Shown: positions 1 through 6,621 of the stretch, piece by piece | How the letters are laid out: every line of letters starts with the position of its first letter | Position numbering within the stretch: position 1 is the stretch's first letter | Assembly: GCA_021790295.1 (NCBI GenBank) | Contig: JAJYIC010000053.1 | Location: 1-10,721, forward strand | Source: Pseudomonadota bacterium | GTDB lineage: Bacteria > Pseudomonadota > Alphaproteobacteria > ATCC43930 > CGMCC-115725 | DNA length: 10,721 nucleotides | Direction: 5' to 3' | Notes under the pieces: model-generated | Told to the model about the DNA's origin: nothing | Database searches by the model: none | The model's input: the letters and a program-made list of their open reading frames with translations, nothing else | Made by a program: the position numbers and the translations under genes

Positions 1-1336
1 CCGAGAGGAGATGGGCGAGAAGCTCGGCGGCAAAGGCCTCGCCTTCGGAATAGCCGAGAAAGGCGGCAAGCCTTTCCATCCCCGCCGCGTCTGCGGGAAG
101 CCTGTGGGTCTGGGCGTCGTCGACCATCTGCAGGCGATGCTCCACCCGGCGCAGGAAGCGGTAATCGGCAATGAGAGCCTCTGCCGTCGCCTCGTCGATG
201 CGGCGGCACTCGGCAAGCCGCCGCAAGGCCTCGACGGTCGGCGCGACCCTCAATTCCCGCAACCTTCCGCCCCAGATCAACTGATGGGTCTGGGTGAAAA
301 ACTCGATCTCGCGGATGCCGCCGCGCCCCAGCTTGATGTCGTGGCCGAAAATCGCGATGCGCTCGCCGCCGCGGCTCGCATGGATCTGGCGCTTGATCGA
401 GTGTATGTCGGCGATCGCCGCGAAATCGAGGTGCCGGCGCCAGATGAAAGGGCCGAGCTGGCGCAGGAAATCTTCCGCGGCGATCCTGTCTCCGGCGACC
501 GGGCGAGCCTTGATGAGGGCCGCGCGCTCCCAGTTCTGCCCGACCTCCTCGTAATAGGCGAGCGCGGCGCGGACGGAAAGGGCAAGAGGGGTCGAGGCCG
601 GATCGGGACGAAGGCGAAGATCGGTGCGAAAGACGTAACCGTCCGCCGTCCGCTCGTCGAGGATGCGCAAAAGCTCGCGTGCAAGACGGACGAAAAAAGG
701 CCTCATCCCGTCGCGCGCCAAAACCTCGGTCCGGCTTGGGTCGTAAAGAATAATGAGATCGATATCGCTCGAATAGTTGAGTTCCCCTCCGCCGAGCTTG
801 CCCAAACCGAGGACGAAAAAACCGCTGGCGCCCTCCTCGGCCTTGTCTGGCGGGATCGCCCCTCTTGCCGCCGCCTCAAGAAGAAGGTGGCGCAATGCCG
901 CGCCGAGAGCGGTTTCGGCAAAACACGAAAGGGCCGCGGTTTCTTCTTCGAGAGACCAGTAAAGGGCGAGTTGGGCGACCGCGGCGAGAAGGGCGAGACG
1001 GCGCTTCAAGCCCCGCAAAGCGGCCATCAGCGCGCTGCGCTCGCCCTTTTCCCGCCCGAGAGAGTTTGCCTCCGCGATGATTTCGGCCAGAAGAGGCTCC
1101 GGCCCCTCTTCGAGGAGACGCGCGAGAAACACCCTCTCTCGTTGCGCGATCGACGAGAGATAAGGGCTGTTGCCGAAAATCGCCGCAAGAAGGCGCTCTC
1201 CGCATCGGCTTGCGCTCCAAGGGCTGCCGGCGTCCGACCCTTCGCGCCAGGCGGCAAGGCCGAGTTCGAGAAGGCGCGGGTCGCCCGGCCGAGGGAACCC
1301 CTCTCCCTCCTTCGCAAGGCGCGAAAAGAGCTTCAT
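1..1336 (-). CDS. glnE: Bifunctional glutamine synthetase adenylyltransferase/adenylyl-removing enzyme, N-terminal part
   Basis: GlnE adds AMP to, and removes it from, a tyrosine of glutamine synthetase, under control of PII proteins and glutamine, and so sets cytoplasmic ammonia assimilation. About 445 residues are present and the frame runs off the left edge. Residues 177-194 read GLGKLGGGELNYSSDIDL, the nucleotidyltransferase signature of the N-terminal adenylyl-removing domain, with D191 and D193 as the expected metal ligands. Later conserved stretches include GRGGIREIEFFTQTHQL and RRVEHRLQ. The family is usually 900-1000 residues, so the window holds roughly the removing half; the adenylyltransferase half lies outside. 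The ATG at 1336 is chosen because the N-terminal length fits; I see no strong ribosome-binding site before it, and an upstream in-frame TTG at 1354 is possible. It follows tyrS on the same strand after 73 bases, so co-transcription is plausible. Confidence 0.95.
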   Translation of the reverse strand, partial: MKLFSRLAKEGEGFPRPGDPRLLELGLAAWREGSDAGSPWSASRCGERLLAAIFGNSPYLSSIAQRERVFLARLLEEGPEPLLAEIIAEANSLGREKGERSALMAALRGLKRRLALLAAVAQLALYWSLEEETAALSCFAETALGAALRHLLLEAAARGAIPPDKAEEGASGFFVLGLGKLGGGELNYSSDIDLIILYDPSRTEVLARDGMRPFFVRLARELLRILDERTADGYVFRTDLRLRPDPASTPLALSVRAALAYYEEVGQNWERAALIKARPVAGDRIAAEDFLRQLGPFIWRRHLDFAAIADIHSIKRQIHASRGGERIAIFGHDIKLGRGGIREIEFFTQTHQLIWGGRLRELRVAPTVEALRRLAECRRIDEATAEALIADYRFLRRVEHRLQMVDDAQTHRLPADAAGMERLAAFLGYSEGEAFAAELLAHLLS

Positions 1337-1351
1337 GGAAACGTTCTTTGC

Positions 1352-1380
1352 CAAAGGCCGGCGCGCGTTTGCGGCCTTTG
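1352..1380. repeat. Perfect 9-bp inverted repeat between tyrS and glnE
   Basis: CAAAGGCCG (1352-1360) and CGGCCTTTG (1372-1380) pair perfectly around an 11-base loop. On the minus strand the hairpin sits after the tyrS stop and ends 15 bases before the glnE ATG. No T-run follows on either strand, so it is not a standard intrinsic terminator. It could act as an mRNA processing or stability element, or limit glnE translation; that role is inference. Confidence 0.5.
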
Positions 1381-1409
1381 CGAGAGGCTCCGCGGGCAAA
1401 GCGCGGTTT

Positions 1410-2663
1410 TCAAACCGCCCTTACGAGGGCGTGACGCTTCTTCCCGGCGCTCAATTTGATCCGTCCCTCGCCGTCGAGATCGGCAAGGGAAAGGGTTTCG
1501 GTTTCGCCGGCAAGAAGGCGATCGTTGACGCGCGCGCCGCCGCCGCGGATGAGGCGCCGGGCCTCTGCGTTGGAAGAGGCAAGGCCGGCGCGGACAAAAA
1601 TCTCGAAGGCCGCAACCCCTTGCGCGAGGCTCTCGCGCGCAAGGCCGATCTGCGGCAGCGCGTCCCCTTTTCCTTCCTCTTCGAAGACGGCGCGGGCGCT
1701 TTGAGCCGCCTTCAAAGCGGCCTCCCGCCCGTGGCACAGCGCCGTCGCCTCGGTGGCGAGGATCTTTTTCGCTTCGTTCTTCTCCTGCCCTTCGAGCCCT
1801 TCGAGCCTCAGGATCTCGGCCATCGGAAGTTCGGTGAAAAGGCGCAAAAAGCGGCCGACGTCGGCGTCTTCGGTGTTGCGCCAGAACTGCCAGTAACGAT
1901 AAGGCGAAAGCCGTTCGGAGTTGAGCCACACCGCCCCTTCGGCGGTCTTTCCCATCTTCGCGCCCGAAGCGGTGGTGAGGAGAGGGGTGGTGAGGCCGTA
2001 AAGCGTTTTTCCCCCGCTCTTGCGGGCAAGCTCGATCCCGGCGACGATGTTGCCCCACTGGTCCGAGCCGCCAAACTGAAGCTCGCAGCCGTAACGCCGC
2101 GAAAGCTCGCGAAAATCGTAGGCCTGAAGGATCATATAGTTGAATTCGAGAAAGGTGAGAGGCTCTTCGCGTTCGAGGCGAAGGCGCACGCTTTCCTGAG
2201 AGAGCATCCGGCCGATCGAAAAATGACGCCCGACCTCGCGCAGAAGCGGAATGTAAAGGAGTTCGTCGAGCCAATCGGCGTTGTCGGCCATGACGGCGCC
2301 GGAAGGGCTGTCGTCAAAGGCGATGAACTTGTCGAAGATGCGGGAGAGGCCCGCCTTGTTGCGGGCGATCTCGCTTGCGCTCAAAAGGCGCCGCGACTTG
2401 TCCTTCCCCGAAGGGTCGCCGATGCGGCTCGTGCCGCCGCCCAAAAGCACGATCGGCTTGTGGCCGCAGTTCTGGAAAAGGCGCAAAAGCATGATCGAGA
2501 CGAGGCTGCCGACGTGAAGGCTGTCGGCGGTGCAGTCGTAGCCGACATAAGCGGCGAGAGGAGGGCGGGAAAGGCGCGTATCGAGCCCTTCCTGATCGGT
2601 GCATTGATGGATAAAGCCGCGCTCCTGCGCCGTGGCGAGAAATTCGGAACGAGGGATCGGCAT
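1410..2663 (-). CDS. tyrS: Tyrosyl-tRNA synthetase
   Basis: This class I aminoacyl-tRNA synthetase charges tRNA-Tyr with tyrosine in the cytoplasm. The 417 residues match the usual length of the alphaproteobacterial enzyme. The HIGH-type motif is LHVG at 49-52, after YVGYDCTAD (39-47). The tyrosine-binding segment has Y176, Q180 and D183, spaced as in characterised bacterial enzymes, and is followed by GGSDQWGN (198-205). The KMSKS-type loop is KMGKT at 236-240. The last 65 or so residues form an S4 RNA-binding domain (NAEARRLIRGGGARVN). The ATG at 2663 places MPIPRSEF at the N-terminus, as in homologues. The frame stays open upstream, and a GTG six codons earlier cannot be excluded because no good ribosome-binding site marks either start. 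The ATG overlaps that of the divergent anmK; glnE lies downstream on the same strand. Confidence 0.97.
   Translation of the reverse strand: MPIPRSEFLATAQERGFIHQCTDQEGLDTRLSRPPLAAYVGYDCTADSLHVGSLVSIMLLRLFQNCGHKPIVLLGGGTSRIGDPSGKDKSRRLLSASEIARNKAGLSRIFDKFIAFDDSPSGAVMADNADWLDELLYIPLLREVGRHFSIGRMLSQESVRLRLEREEPLTFLEFNYMILQAYDFRELSRRYGCELQFGGSDQWGNIVAGIELARKSGGKTLYGLTTPLLTTASGAKMGKTAEGAVWLNSERLSPYRYWQFWRNTEDADVGRFLRLFTELPMAEILRLEGLEGQEKNEAKKILATEATALCHGREAALKAAQSARAVFEEEGKGDALPQIGLARESLAQGVAAFEIFVRAGLASSNAEARRLIRGGGARVNDRLLAGETETLSLADLDGEGRIKLSAGKKRHALVRAV
2651..2656 (+). promoter_or_regulatory. Ribosome-binding site of anmK
   Basis: GAGGGA lies five bases before the ATG at 2662 and supports that start over the in-frame ATG at 2632. 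It lies inside the first codons of tyrS on the other strand. Confidence 0.6.
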
Positions 2664-3846
2664 GGCCCGCTCATCTAGCACAGCAAAGCGCGGCTTGCCA
2701 CAACCGGCCCTTGCGGGCGGCAGCGGGCTGCGGCGCGCTCTCGGGCTTATGAGCGGAACCTCTCTCGACGGCATCGATGTCGCCGTGATCGAAACCGACG
2801 GCAAGGCGCGCGTTCTTTTCGGCCCGGCGCTGACGATCCCTTACGAGCGCGCATTCCGCGAAAGGCTGCGTGGCGTCCTTGGCGGCAAAGGCCCTCTCAG
2901 AGCGGTCGAAGGGGAGCTGACCCGGCTTCATGCCGAGGCGGTTCTTCGTTTTCGCCGAGATCATCCGGAAACGGCGGTCGATATCATCGGCTTTCACGGC
3001 CACACGATCCTTCACCGTCCGGCCGAGGGGCGGACATGGCAATTGGGCGACGGGGCTCTTCTCGCCCGCCTTTGCGGCTCTGACGTCGTTGCCGATTTCC
3101 GCTCCGCCGATGTGAAGGCGGGCGGCGAAGGCGCGCCTCTCGCCCCTCTTTTCCATCGCGCCCTTGCGGCCTCTCTCGAAAAGCCTCTCGTCGTCTTCAA
3201 CATCGGCGGCGTCGCCAACCTCACCTGGATCGGCGAGGGCGCGCCGGGAGAGGAAGAGATCCTCGCTTTCGACACGGGTCCCGGGAACGCGCTCATCGAC
3301 GACTGGGTGCTCGCGCAAAGCGGAGCCGAGGCCGATTGGGATGGCGCCCTCGCCTCTGCGGGAAAGGCGCGCGAAGACATCGTCGAAGCTATTCTCAGCG
3401 CCCCCTTTTTTGCGCGCAAGCCGCCGAAATCGCTCGATCGCGACGATTTCCGCGGGGCCATGCCGAATGGGCTCGGGCTCGAAGAGGGGGCGGCGAGCTT
3501 GACCGAACTGACCGCGGCTGCGGCGGCCGCGGCAAGGCGCCATTTCCCGAGGCCGGCGCGGCGCTGGCTCGTGTGCGGCGGAGGGCGCAAGAACAGGGCT
3601 ATGATGGCCGCTCTCGCACGCCGGCTCGAAGCGCCGGTCGAGGCGGTCGAAGCGGTCGGCTGGGAGGGCGACGCTCTCGAAGCGCAAGCCTTCGCCTTTC
3701 TCGCCGTGCGCGCGCTCGAAGGCTTGCCGCTTTCCCTTCCGGCGACGACCGGGGTTTCCCGTCCGACCCTCGGCGGAAGGCTTTTCAGAGCCGCAAAGGC
3801 TCCTCTCAGTGGAGAACGAGGCGGCGTTCGGCGGCCGAAGCCTTGA
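2662..3846 (+). CDS. anmK: Anhydro-N-acetylmuramic acid kinase
   Basis: AnmK hydrolyses and phosphorylates 1,6-anhydro-N-acetylmuramic acid to MurNAc-6-phosphate, recycling murein sugars in the cytoplasm. The product is 394 residues; the E. coli enzyme is about 370. Family motifs appear in order: LGLMSGTSLDGID (27-39) for the ATP site, GFHGHTILHRP, VVADFRSADVKAGGEGAPL (contains the catalytic aspartate region), FNIGGVANLTWI, FDTGPGNALIDDW and VCGGGRKNRAMM. The end reads LPATTGVSRPTLGG, the usual C-terminal signature, then about 20 extra residues encoded over the end of rpoH. The ATG at 2662 is preferred for its ribosome-binding site. It leaves about 25 poorly conserved residues before the ATP motif, so a start at the TTG at 2695 remains possible. 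It is divergent from tyrS with overlapping start codons, and convergent with rpoH with a 41-base overlap. Confidence 0.96.
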   Translation: MARSSSTAKRGLPQPALAGGSGLRRALGLMSGTSLDGIDVAVIETDGKARVLFGPALTIPYERAFRERLRGVLGGKGPLRAVEGELTRLHAEAVLRFRRDHPETAVDIIGFHGHTILHRPAEGRTWQLGDGALLARLCGSDVVADFRSADVKAGGEGAPLAPLFHRALAASLEKPLVVFNIGGVANLTWIGEGAPGEEEILAFDTGPGNALIDDWVLAQSGAEADWDGALASAGKAREDIVEAILSAPFFARKPPKSLDRDDFRGAMPNGLGLEEGAASLTELTAAAAAAARRHFPRPARRWLVCGGGRKNRAMMAALARRLEAPVEAVEAVGWEGDALEAQAFAFLAVRALEGLPLSLPATTGVSRPTLGGRLFRAAKAPLSGERGGVRRPKP

Positions 3847-4690
3847 TAGCCTTTTGCAGCTTTTCGAAAGCGCGCACCTCGATCTGGCGCACGCGCTCGC
3901 GCGAGATGCCGTATTGCTGCGAGAGATCCTCGAGCGTCGTCGGATCGTCGCGCAGCCGCCTTTCGCTCAAAATATGGCGCTCGCGATCGTTCAAATGCGC
4001 CATCGCCTTTTCGAGAAGATCGCGGCGCAGCCCCAATTCCTGCCTTTCGCCAAGGCTCGTCTCCTGGCTTTCGCTTTCGTCGACGAGCCAATCCTGCCAT
4101 TCCCCTTCGCTGTCGCTGCGAAGCGGCGCATTCAAGGAATGGTCGGGGCTTGCCAGGCGGCGGTTCATGCTGACGACGTCGGCTTCGGGGACGTCGAGTT
4201 CGGTGGCGATCTTTTTCAGGTTTTCCGGCGAAAGATCGCCTTCCTCCATCGCCTGAAGCTGGCCTTTGAGCTTGCGCAGATTGAAGAACAGCTTCTTTTG
4301 CGCCGCCGTGGTGCCCATCTTGACGAGCGACCAGGAGTGCAGGATGTACTCCTGGATGGCGGCGCGAATCCACCACATGGCGTAAGTGGCAAGGCGGAAG
4401 CCGCGATCCGGATCGAAGCGTTTGACCGCCTGCATCATGCCGACATTGCCTTCGGAGATAAGCTCGGAAAGAGGCAACCCGTAACCGCGATAACCCATCG
4501 CGATCTTGGCGACGAGCCGCAAGTGGCTCGTCACCAGGCGGTGCGCCGCCCGAGGGTCCTGATGCTCCTTCCAGCGTTTGGCGAGCATGTATTCCTCCTC
4601 GGGCTCGAGCATCGGAAACTTGCGGATTTCCTGCAGGTAATGCGCAAGGTTTCCTTCGGAGGAAATGGAAGGTACTGAGAGCGTGGCCAT
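3806..4690 (-). CDS. rpoH: RNA polymerase sigma factor RpoH (sigma-32)
   Basis: RpoH directs RNA polymerase to heat-shock promoters of chaperones and proteases. The 294 residues are typical of the family. Region 1.2 is near the N-terminus (NLAHYLQEIRKFPML). Region 2 spans about 50-120, including LISEGNVGMMQAVKRFDP and the -10-reading FRLATYAMWWIRAAIQEYI. The RpoH box, QKKLFFNLRK at 131-140, separates this factor from the housekeeping sigma. Region 4.2 holds a helix-turn-helix at about 254-282 (TLEDLSQQYGISRERVRQIE). A GGAG lies 12 bases before the ATG, which is rather far. The gene follows rluD on the same strand after a 110-base gap that can fold into hairpins, and its 3' end overlaps anmK. 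Alphaproteobacteria often carry more than one RpoH; the sequence alone does not say which paralogue this is. Confidence 0.96.
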   Translation of the reverse strand: MATLSVPSISSEGNLAHYLQEIRKFPMLEPEEEYMLAKRWKEHQDPRAAHRLVTSHLRLVAKIAMGYRGYGLPLSELISEGNVGMMQAVKRFDPDRGFRLATYAMWWIRAAIQEYILHSWSLVKMGTTAAQKKLFFNLRKLKGQLQAMEEGDLSPENLKKIATELDVPEADVVSMNRRLASPDHSLNAPLRSDSEGEWQDWLVDESESQETSLGERQELGLRRDLLEKAMAHLNDRERHILSERRLRDDPTTLEDLSQQYGISRERVRQIEVRAFEKLQKAIKASAAERRLVLH

Positions 4691-4719
4691 CGGCGATCGT
4701 TACTCCGGTTCGCAAAGCG

Positions 4720-4765
4720 GCGGGCAAGGCCTCTTCCGGCATCGCCCGCTGCGGGGCATTTGCCC
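4720..4765 (-). promoter_or_regulatory. Two hairpins in the rluD-rpoH gap (possible rpoH 5' UTR)
   Basis: GCGGGC (4720-4725) pairs with GCCCGC (4744-4749), with a further GCC/GGC pairing (4729-4731 with 4738-4740) inside. GGGCA (4754-4758) pairs with TGCCC (4761-4765). Neither hairpin is followed by a T-run. They lie 30-75 bases upstream of the rpoH ATG and could structure its leader. I see no convincing -35/-10 pair in the gap. Confidence 0.35.
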
Positions 4766-4800
4766 GTAAATCCTACTGCATTGGTCGGGAATGATCTAGA

Positions 4801-5790
4801 TTAAAATCGCTCCAAAATAGCGCTCAAATGCTGCAAATCGGGGGGAAGCGGACTTTCGAAAACGAGGCGCTCTCCCGACAAAGGATGGACGAAACCGATG
4901 AGCGCCGCGTGCAGAGCCTGACGCGGGAAGGCAGAAAGGGCTTTGCCCCTTTCGTCCGAGCGGCAAAGCGCGGCGCGGCCCCTTCTTCCGTAAAGGGGGT
5001 CGCCGATGAGCCCATGCCCCAGATGGGCGAGATGGACCCGTATCTGGTGGGTGCGGCCGGTGCCGAGACGGCATTCGAGTTCCGAGGCCGCGCCGGCAAA
5101 CGACCGGACCACGCGATAACCGGTGATGGCCGCTCTCCCCTTGTCTTCGGCGAGGACCGCCATCTTTTTGCGGTTCGCCCTGCTGCGTCCGATGTTGCCG
5201 ATGATCCGGCCTTCCGCCGGGACCGGAACACCCCATACAAACGCCCGGTAGGCGCGTTCGATCCGCCGCGCGGCGAAATCGCGCGACAAGGCCTGGTGCG
5301 CGGCCTCGCTTTTGGCGGCGAGGAGAAGCCCGCTCGTATCCTTGTCGAGGCGGTGAACGATCCCCGGACGCGACTGTCCGCCTATCCCGGAAAGGCGCTC
5401 GCCGCAATGGTGGAGGAGGGCGTTGACGAGGGTTCCGTCGGCATTTCCCGGCGCCGGGTGAACGACGAGCCCTGCGGGCTTGTCGATGACGATCAGATGT
5501 GCATCCTCGAAGCGGATGTCGAGCGCGATCTTCTGCGCGGCCGGCGCGGCCGGCGCGGGTTCGGGGAAAGTGACGAGGAAATTCTGGCCGCCCTTTATTC
5601 TCATCGAAGGGTTGCGAAGGGGCGCGCCTTCGAGAATGACATGGCCCTCTTCGATAAGGCGCTTCAGCCTCGAACGCGAAAGCCCTTCGAGGCGGCGCGC
5701 GAGAAGGCGGTCGAGGCGCTCGCCGCCGTCGCCCGCTTCGGCGCGGACGCTGATCCTGCCGCGGCAAAGGCCGCCTTCGACCACGATCAT
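4801..5790 (-). CDS. rluD: RluC/RluD-family 23S rRNA pseudouridine synthase
   Basis: Enzymes of this family convert specific uridines of 23S rRNA to pseudouridine; RluD acts on helix 69 and helps ribosome assembly. The 329-residue protein has an N-terminal S4 domain (ERLDRLLARRLEGLSRSRLK, about 24-43). The catalytic domain follows, with VIDKPAGLVVHPAPG (101-115) and the catalytic motif HRLDKDTSG at 146-154, D149 being the nucleophile. LGTGRTHQIRVHLAHLGH (242-259) and GDPLYG follow. The ATG at 5790 gives a normal length; the open frame continues upstream, but that stretch lacks family similarity and lies opposite the divergent membrane-protein gene. No clear ribosome-binding site precedes the ATG. 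rpoH lies downstream on the same strand. The assignment to RluD rather than RluC rests on the S4 domain and the rpoH context. Confidence 0.93.
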   Translation of the reverse strand: MIVVEGGLCRGRISVRAEAGDGGERLDRLLARRLEGLSRSRLKRLIEEGHVILEGAPLRNPSMRIKGGQNFLVTFPEPAPAAPAAQKIALDIRFEDAHLIVIDKPAGLVVHPAPGNADGTLVNALLHHCGERLSGIGGQSRPGIVHRLDKDTSGLLLAAKSEAAHQALSRDFAARRIERAYRAFVWGVPVPAEGRIIGNIGRSRANRKKMAVLAEDKGRAAITGYRVVRSFAGAASELECRLGTGRTHQIRVHLAHLGHGLIGDPLYGRRGRAALCRSDERGKALSAFPRQALHAALIGFVHPLSGERLVFESPLPPDLQHLSAILERF

Positions 5791-5814
5791 GGGCGCAACG
5801 CCGCTGTGGCGGCC

Positions 5815-5820
5815 GGAGGG
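5815..5820 (+). promoter_or_regulatory. Ribosome-binding site of the small membrane protein gene
   Basis: GGAGGG stands six bases before the ATG at 5827. This fixes the start and shows that this short frame, not the longer open frame extending upstream antisense to rluD, is the gene. Confidence 0.65.
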
Positions 5821-5826
5821 CCGTCG

Positions 5827-6120
5827 ATGCCGATTCGCGGGCTGACGATTTTTGTCATCGTCATGGGGGTGGTGATCGTCCTCGGTTTTGCCGTCGTCGT
5901 GGCGACGATCGCCGGGCGTCTTGCCCGCGGCGGCGGCGGCTCTTCCTTTGGCTCCTCCGCCATCGTCATCCCGAAAGGGGGGCGGGTGCGGGCGATGACC
6001 GCCGAAGGTGGGCGCCTCATTCTCAGCCTTTCCTTGCCGCAGGGCAAAGCGGAGATCCTCATCATCGACCTCAAGACCGGCGCCCGGCTCGGCGCCATCG
6101 CCCTTAACCCGGCGCCCTGA
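5827..6120 (+). CDS. Small single-pass membrane protein (possibly DUF6476)
   Basis: The 97-residue product starts MPIRGLT and has one strongly hydrophobic helix at about 7-30 (FVIVMGVVIVLGFAVVVATI). A Gly/Ser-rich linker follows (GGGGSSFGSS, about 36-45), then a small domain of alternating hydrophobic residues ending IIDLKTGARLGAIALNPAP. The basic residue before the helix is sparse, while RLAR follows it, so the orientation is uncertain. A small membrane protein of this build next to rluD recalls the alphaproteobacterial DUF6476 family; that naming is from memory of the family's look, not a search. Function is unknown. It is transcribed away from rluD across a 36-base gap. The ribosome-binding site and coherent membrane topology argue that it is a real gene. 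Confidence 0.78.
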   Translation: MPIRGLTIFVIVMGVVIVLGFAVVVATIAGRLARGGGGSSFGSSAIVIPKGGRVRAMTAEGGRLILSLSLPQGKAEILIIDLKTGARLGAIALNPAP

Positions 6121-6228
6121 ACCCTCGGCATCGCCTGCGCTTACCGCGGCAGCAGAAGCAGTTTCTCGCGGCGGCCCGCAACCGATTCTACACGGATTCG
6201 GCAAACACGGTCAGTTTTCGCGAAGAGG

Positions 6229-6245
6229 AGCAAGTATCGTACCAG
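6229..6245 (-). promoter_or_regulatory. Sigma-54 (RpoN) type -24/-12 promoter, minus strand
   Basis: The minus strand reads CTGGTACGATACTTGCT. Compared with the consensus YTGGCACGNNNNTTGCW, only one position differs (T for C). The -24 GG (6243-6242) and -12 GC (6231-6230) are ten bases apart, as required. Transcription would start near 6218 and run left, antisense to the small membrane protein gene and towards rluD. I see no TGT-N10-ACA NifA site nearby. A chance match is possible. Confidence 0.4.
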
Positions 6246-6329
6246 AAGCGGATGGGCAAGGCAGGGAAGGCGAATCGCGGCGGGAAAGGGCGCGCGCTCG
6301 GGGGTGCGACAATTTTCTGCCGAAACCCC

Positions 6330-6357
6330 TTGCAGCGGTGGCGGATGAGCGTATTTA
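6330..6357 (+). promoter_or_regulatory. Weak sigma-70-like promoter candidate upstream of the leader ORF
   Basis: TTGCAG (6330-6335) and TATTTA (6352-6357) are separated by 16 bases. Only half of each hexamer agrees with consensus. It is listed because it is the best placed pair for a transcript through the leader into the decarboxylase. Confidence 0.2.
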
Positions 6358-6469
6358 TCGGGCTCGCGACGCACTCGCACGTGCCTATGGCCCATCGTGG
6401 TTATGCAACGACGTAACGCGTCCTTTTTGGTCGCCCGGCGGCAGTGCCGGTCCCGAGAGGGAGGTCGAT

Positions 6470-6580
6470 ATGGTTGCAGTCCGGAAGAGGGCCCCCATAC
6501 CCTGCGCCGAAGCCAATCTTCGCGGCACCCGCCAACGCGGCCGCGGAAGCCGGGTCACCGATCCGAGCAGTTTGCGCTGA
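6470..6580 (+). CDS. Possible 36-residue arginine-rich leader peptide
   Basis: An ATG at 6470 is preceded by GGAGGT (6460-6465), one of the best ribosome-binding sites in the window, four bases away. The ORF starts MVAVRKRAPIPC and ends at TGA 6578-6580. Eight of 36 residues are arginine. It lies 180 bases upstream of the ornithine decarboxylase, whose substrate derives from arginine, and its second half overlaps two hairpins. In gammaproteobacteria a short peptide (SpeFL) senses ornithine upstream of speF; a parallel here is inference. I see no resemblance to SpeFL in sequence. Arginine-rich frames also arise by chance in GC-rich DNA, and the codons ATA and AGG are unlike the neighbours. Confidence 0.3.
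   Translation: MVAVRKRAPIPCAEANLRGTRQRGRGSRVTDPSSLR
6518..6549 (+). other. Leader hairpin 1
   Basis: CTTCGCGGC (6518-6526) pairs with GCCGCGGAAG (6540-6549) over nine base pairs with one bulged G. The loop has 13 bases. It lies inside the 36-codon ORF. Confidence 0.45.
6551..6565 (+). other. Leader hairpin 2
   Basis: CGGGTC (6551-6556) pairs with GATCCG (6560-6565) around the loop ACC, with one G-T wobble. It follows hairpin 1 after a single base and lies just before the stop codon of the 36-codon ORF. Confidence 0.45.
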
Positions 6581-6599
6581 CGGGATCAATTCTTTCCGT

Positions 6600-6621
6600 G
6601 CGGTTCTCTTTATAGAGCCGC
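6600..6621 (+). other. Leader hairpin 3
   Basis: GCGGTTCT (6600-6607) pairs with AGAGCCGC (6614-6621) around CTTTAT, eight pairs with one wobble. It sits 20 bases after the stop of the 36-codon ORF. No T-run follows directly, so it is not a standard terminator by itself. Confidence 0.5.

Noticed and set aside
11..1459. Plus-strand open frame of 482 codons across glnE
   Set aside because: It is antisense to a clear GlnE frame and has no family-like motifs; long open antisense frames are expected in GC-rich coding DNA.
1170..2678. Plus-strand open frame of 502 codons across tyrS
   Set aside because: It lies opposite TyrS, whose motifs are intact, and shows no recognisable domain.
2672..2700. 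TTGTGG-N17-TGCTAG as a tyrS promoter on the minus strand
   Set aside because: Only two of six -10 bases match and it would place the transcript start almost at the ATG.
3788..3802. GAGCC/GGCTC hairpin just after the rpoH stop, as a terminator
   Set aside because: The stem is only five pairs and A-rich rather than T-rich DNA follows on the rpoH strand.
3012..4742. Minus-strand open frame of 576 codons across anmK and rpoH
   Set aside because: It is antisense to AnmK and out of frame with RpoH, and both of those carry full family motifs.
6141..6395. Minus-strand 84-codon open frame downstream of which the sigma-54 promoter lies
   Set aside because: The promoter-like site is inside it rather than before it, and the translation has no coherent domain or ribosome-binding site.
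6401..6589. Minus-strand 62-codon open frame in the decarboxylase leader
   Set aside because: No good ribosome-binding site and no recognisable motif; it lies opposite the better supported plus-strand leader ORF.
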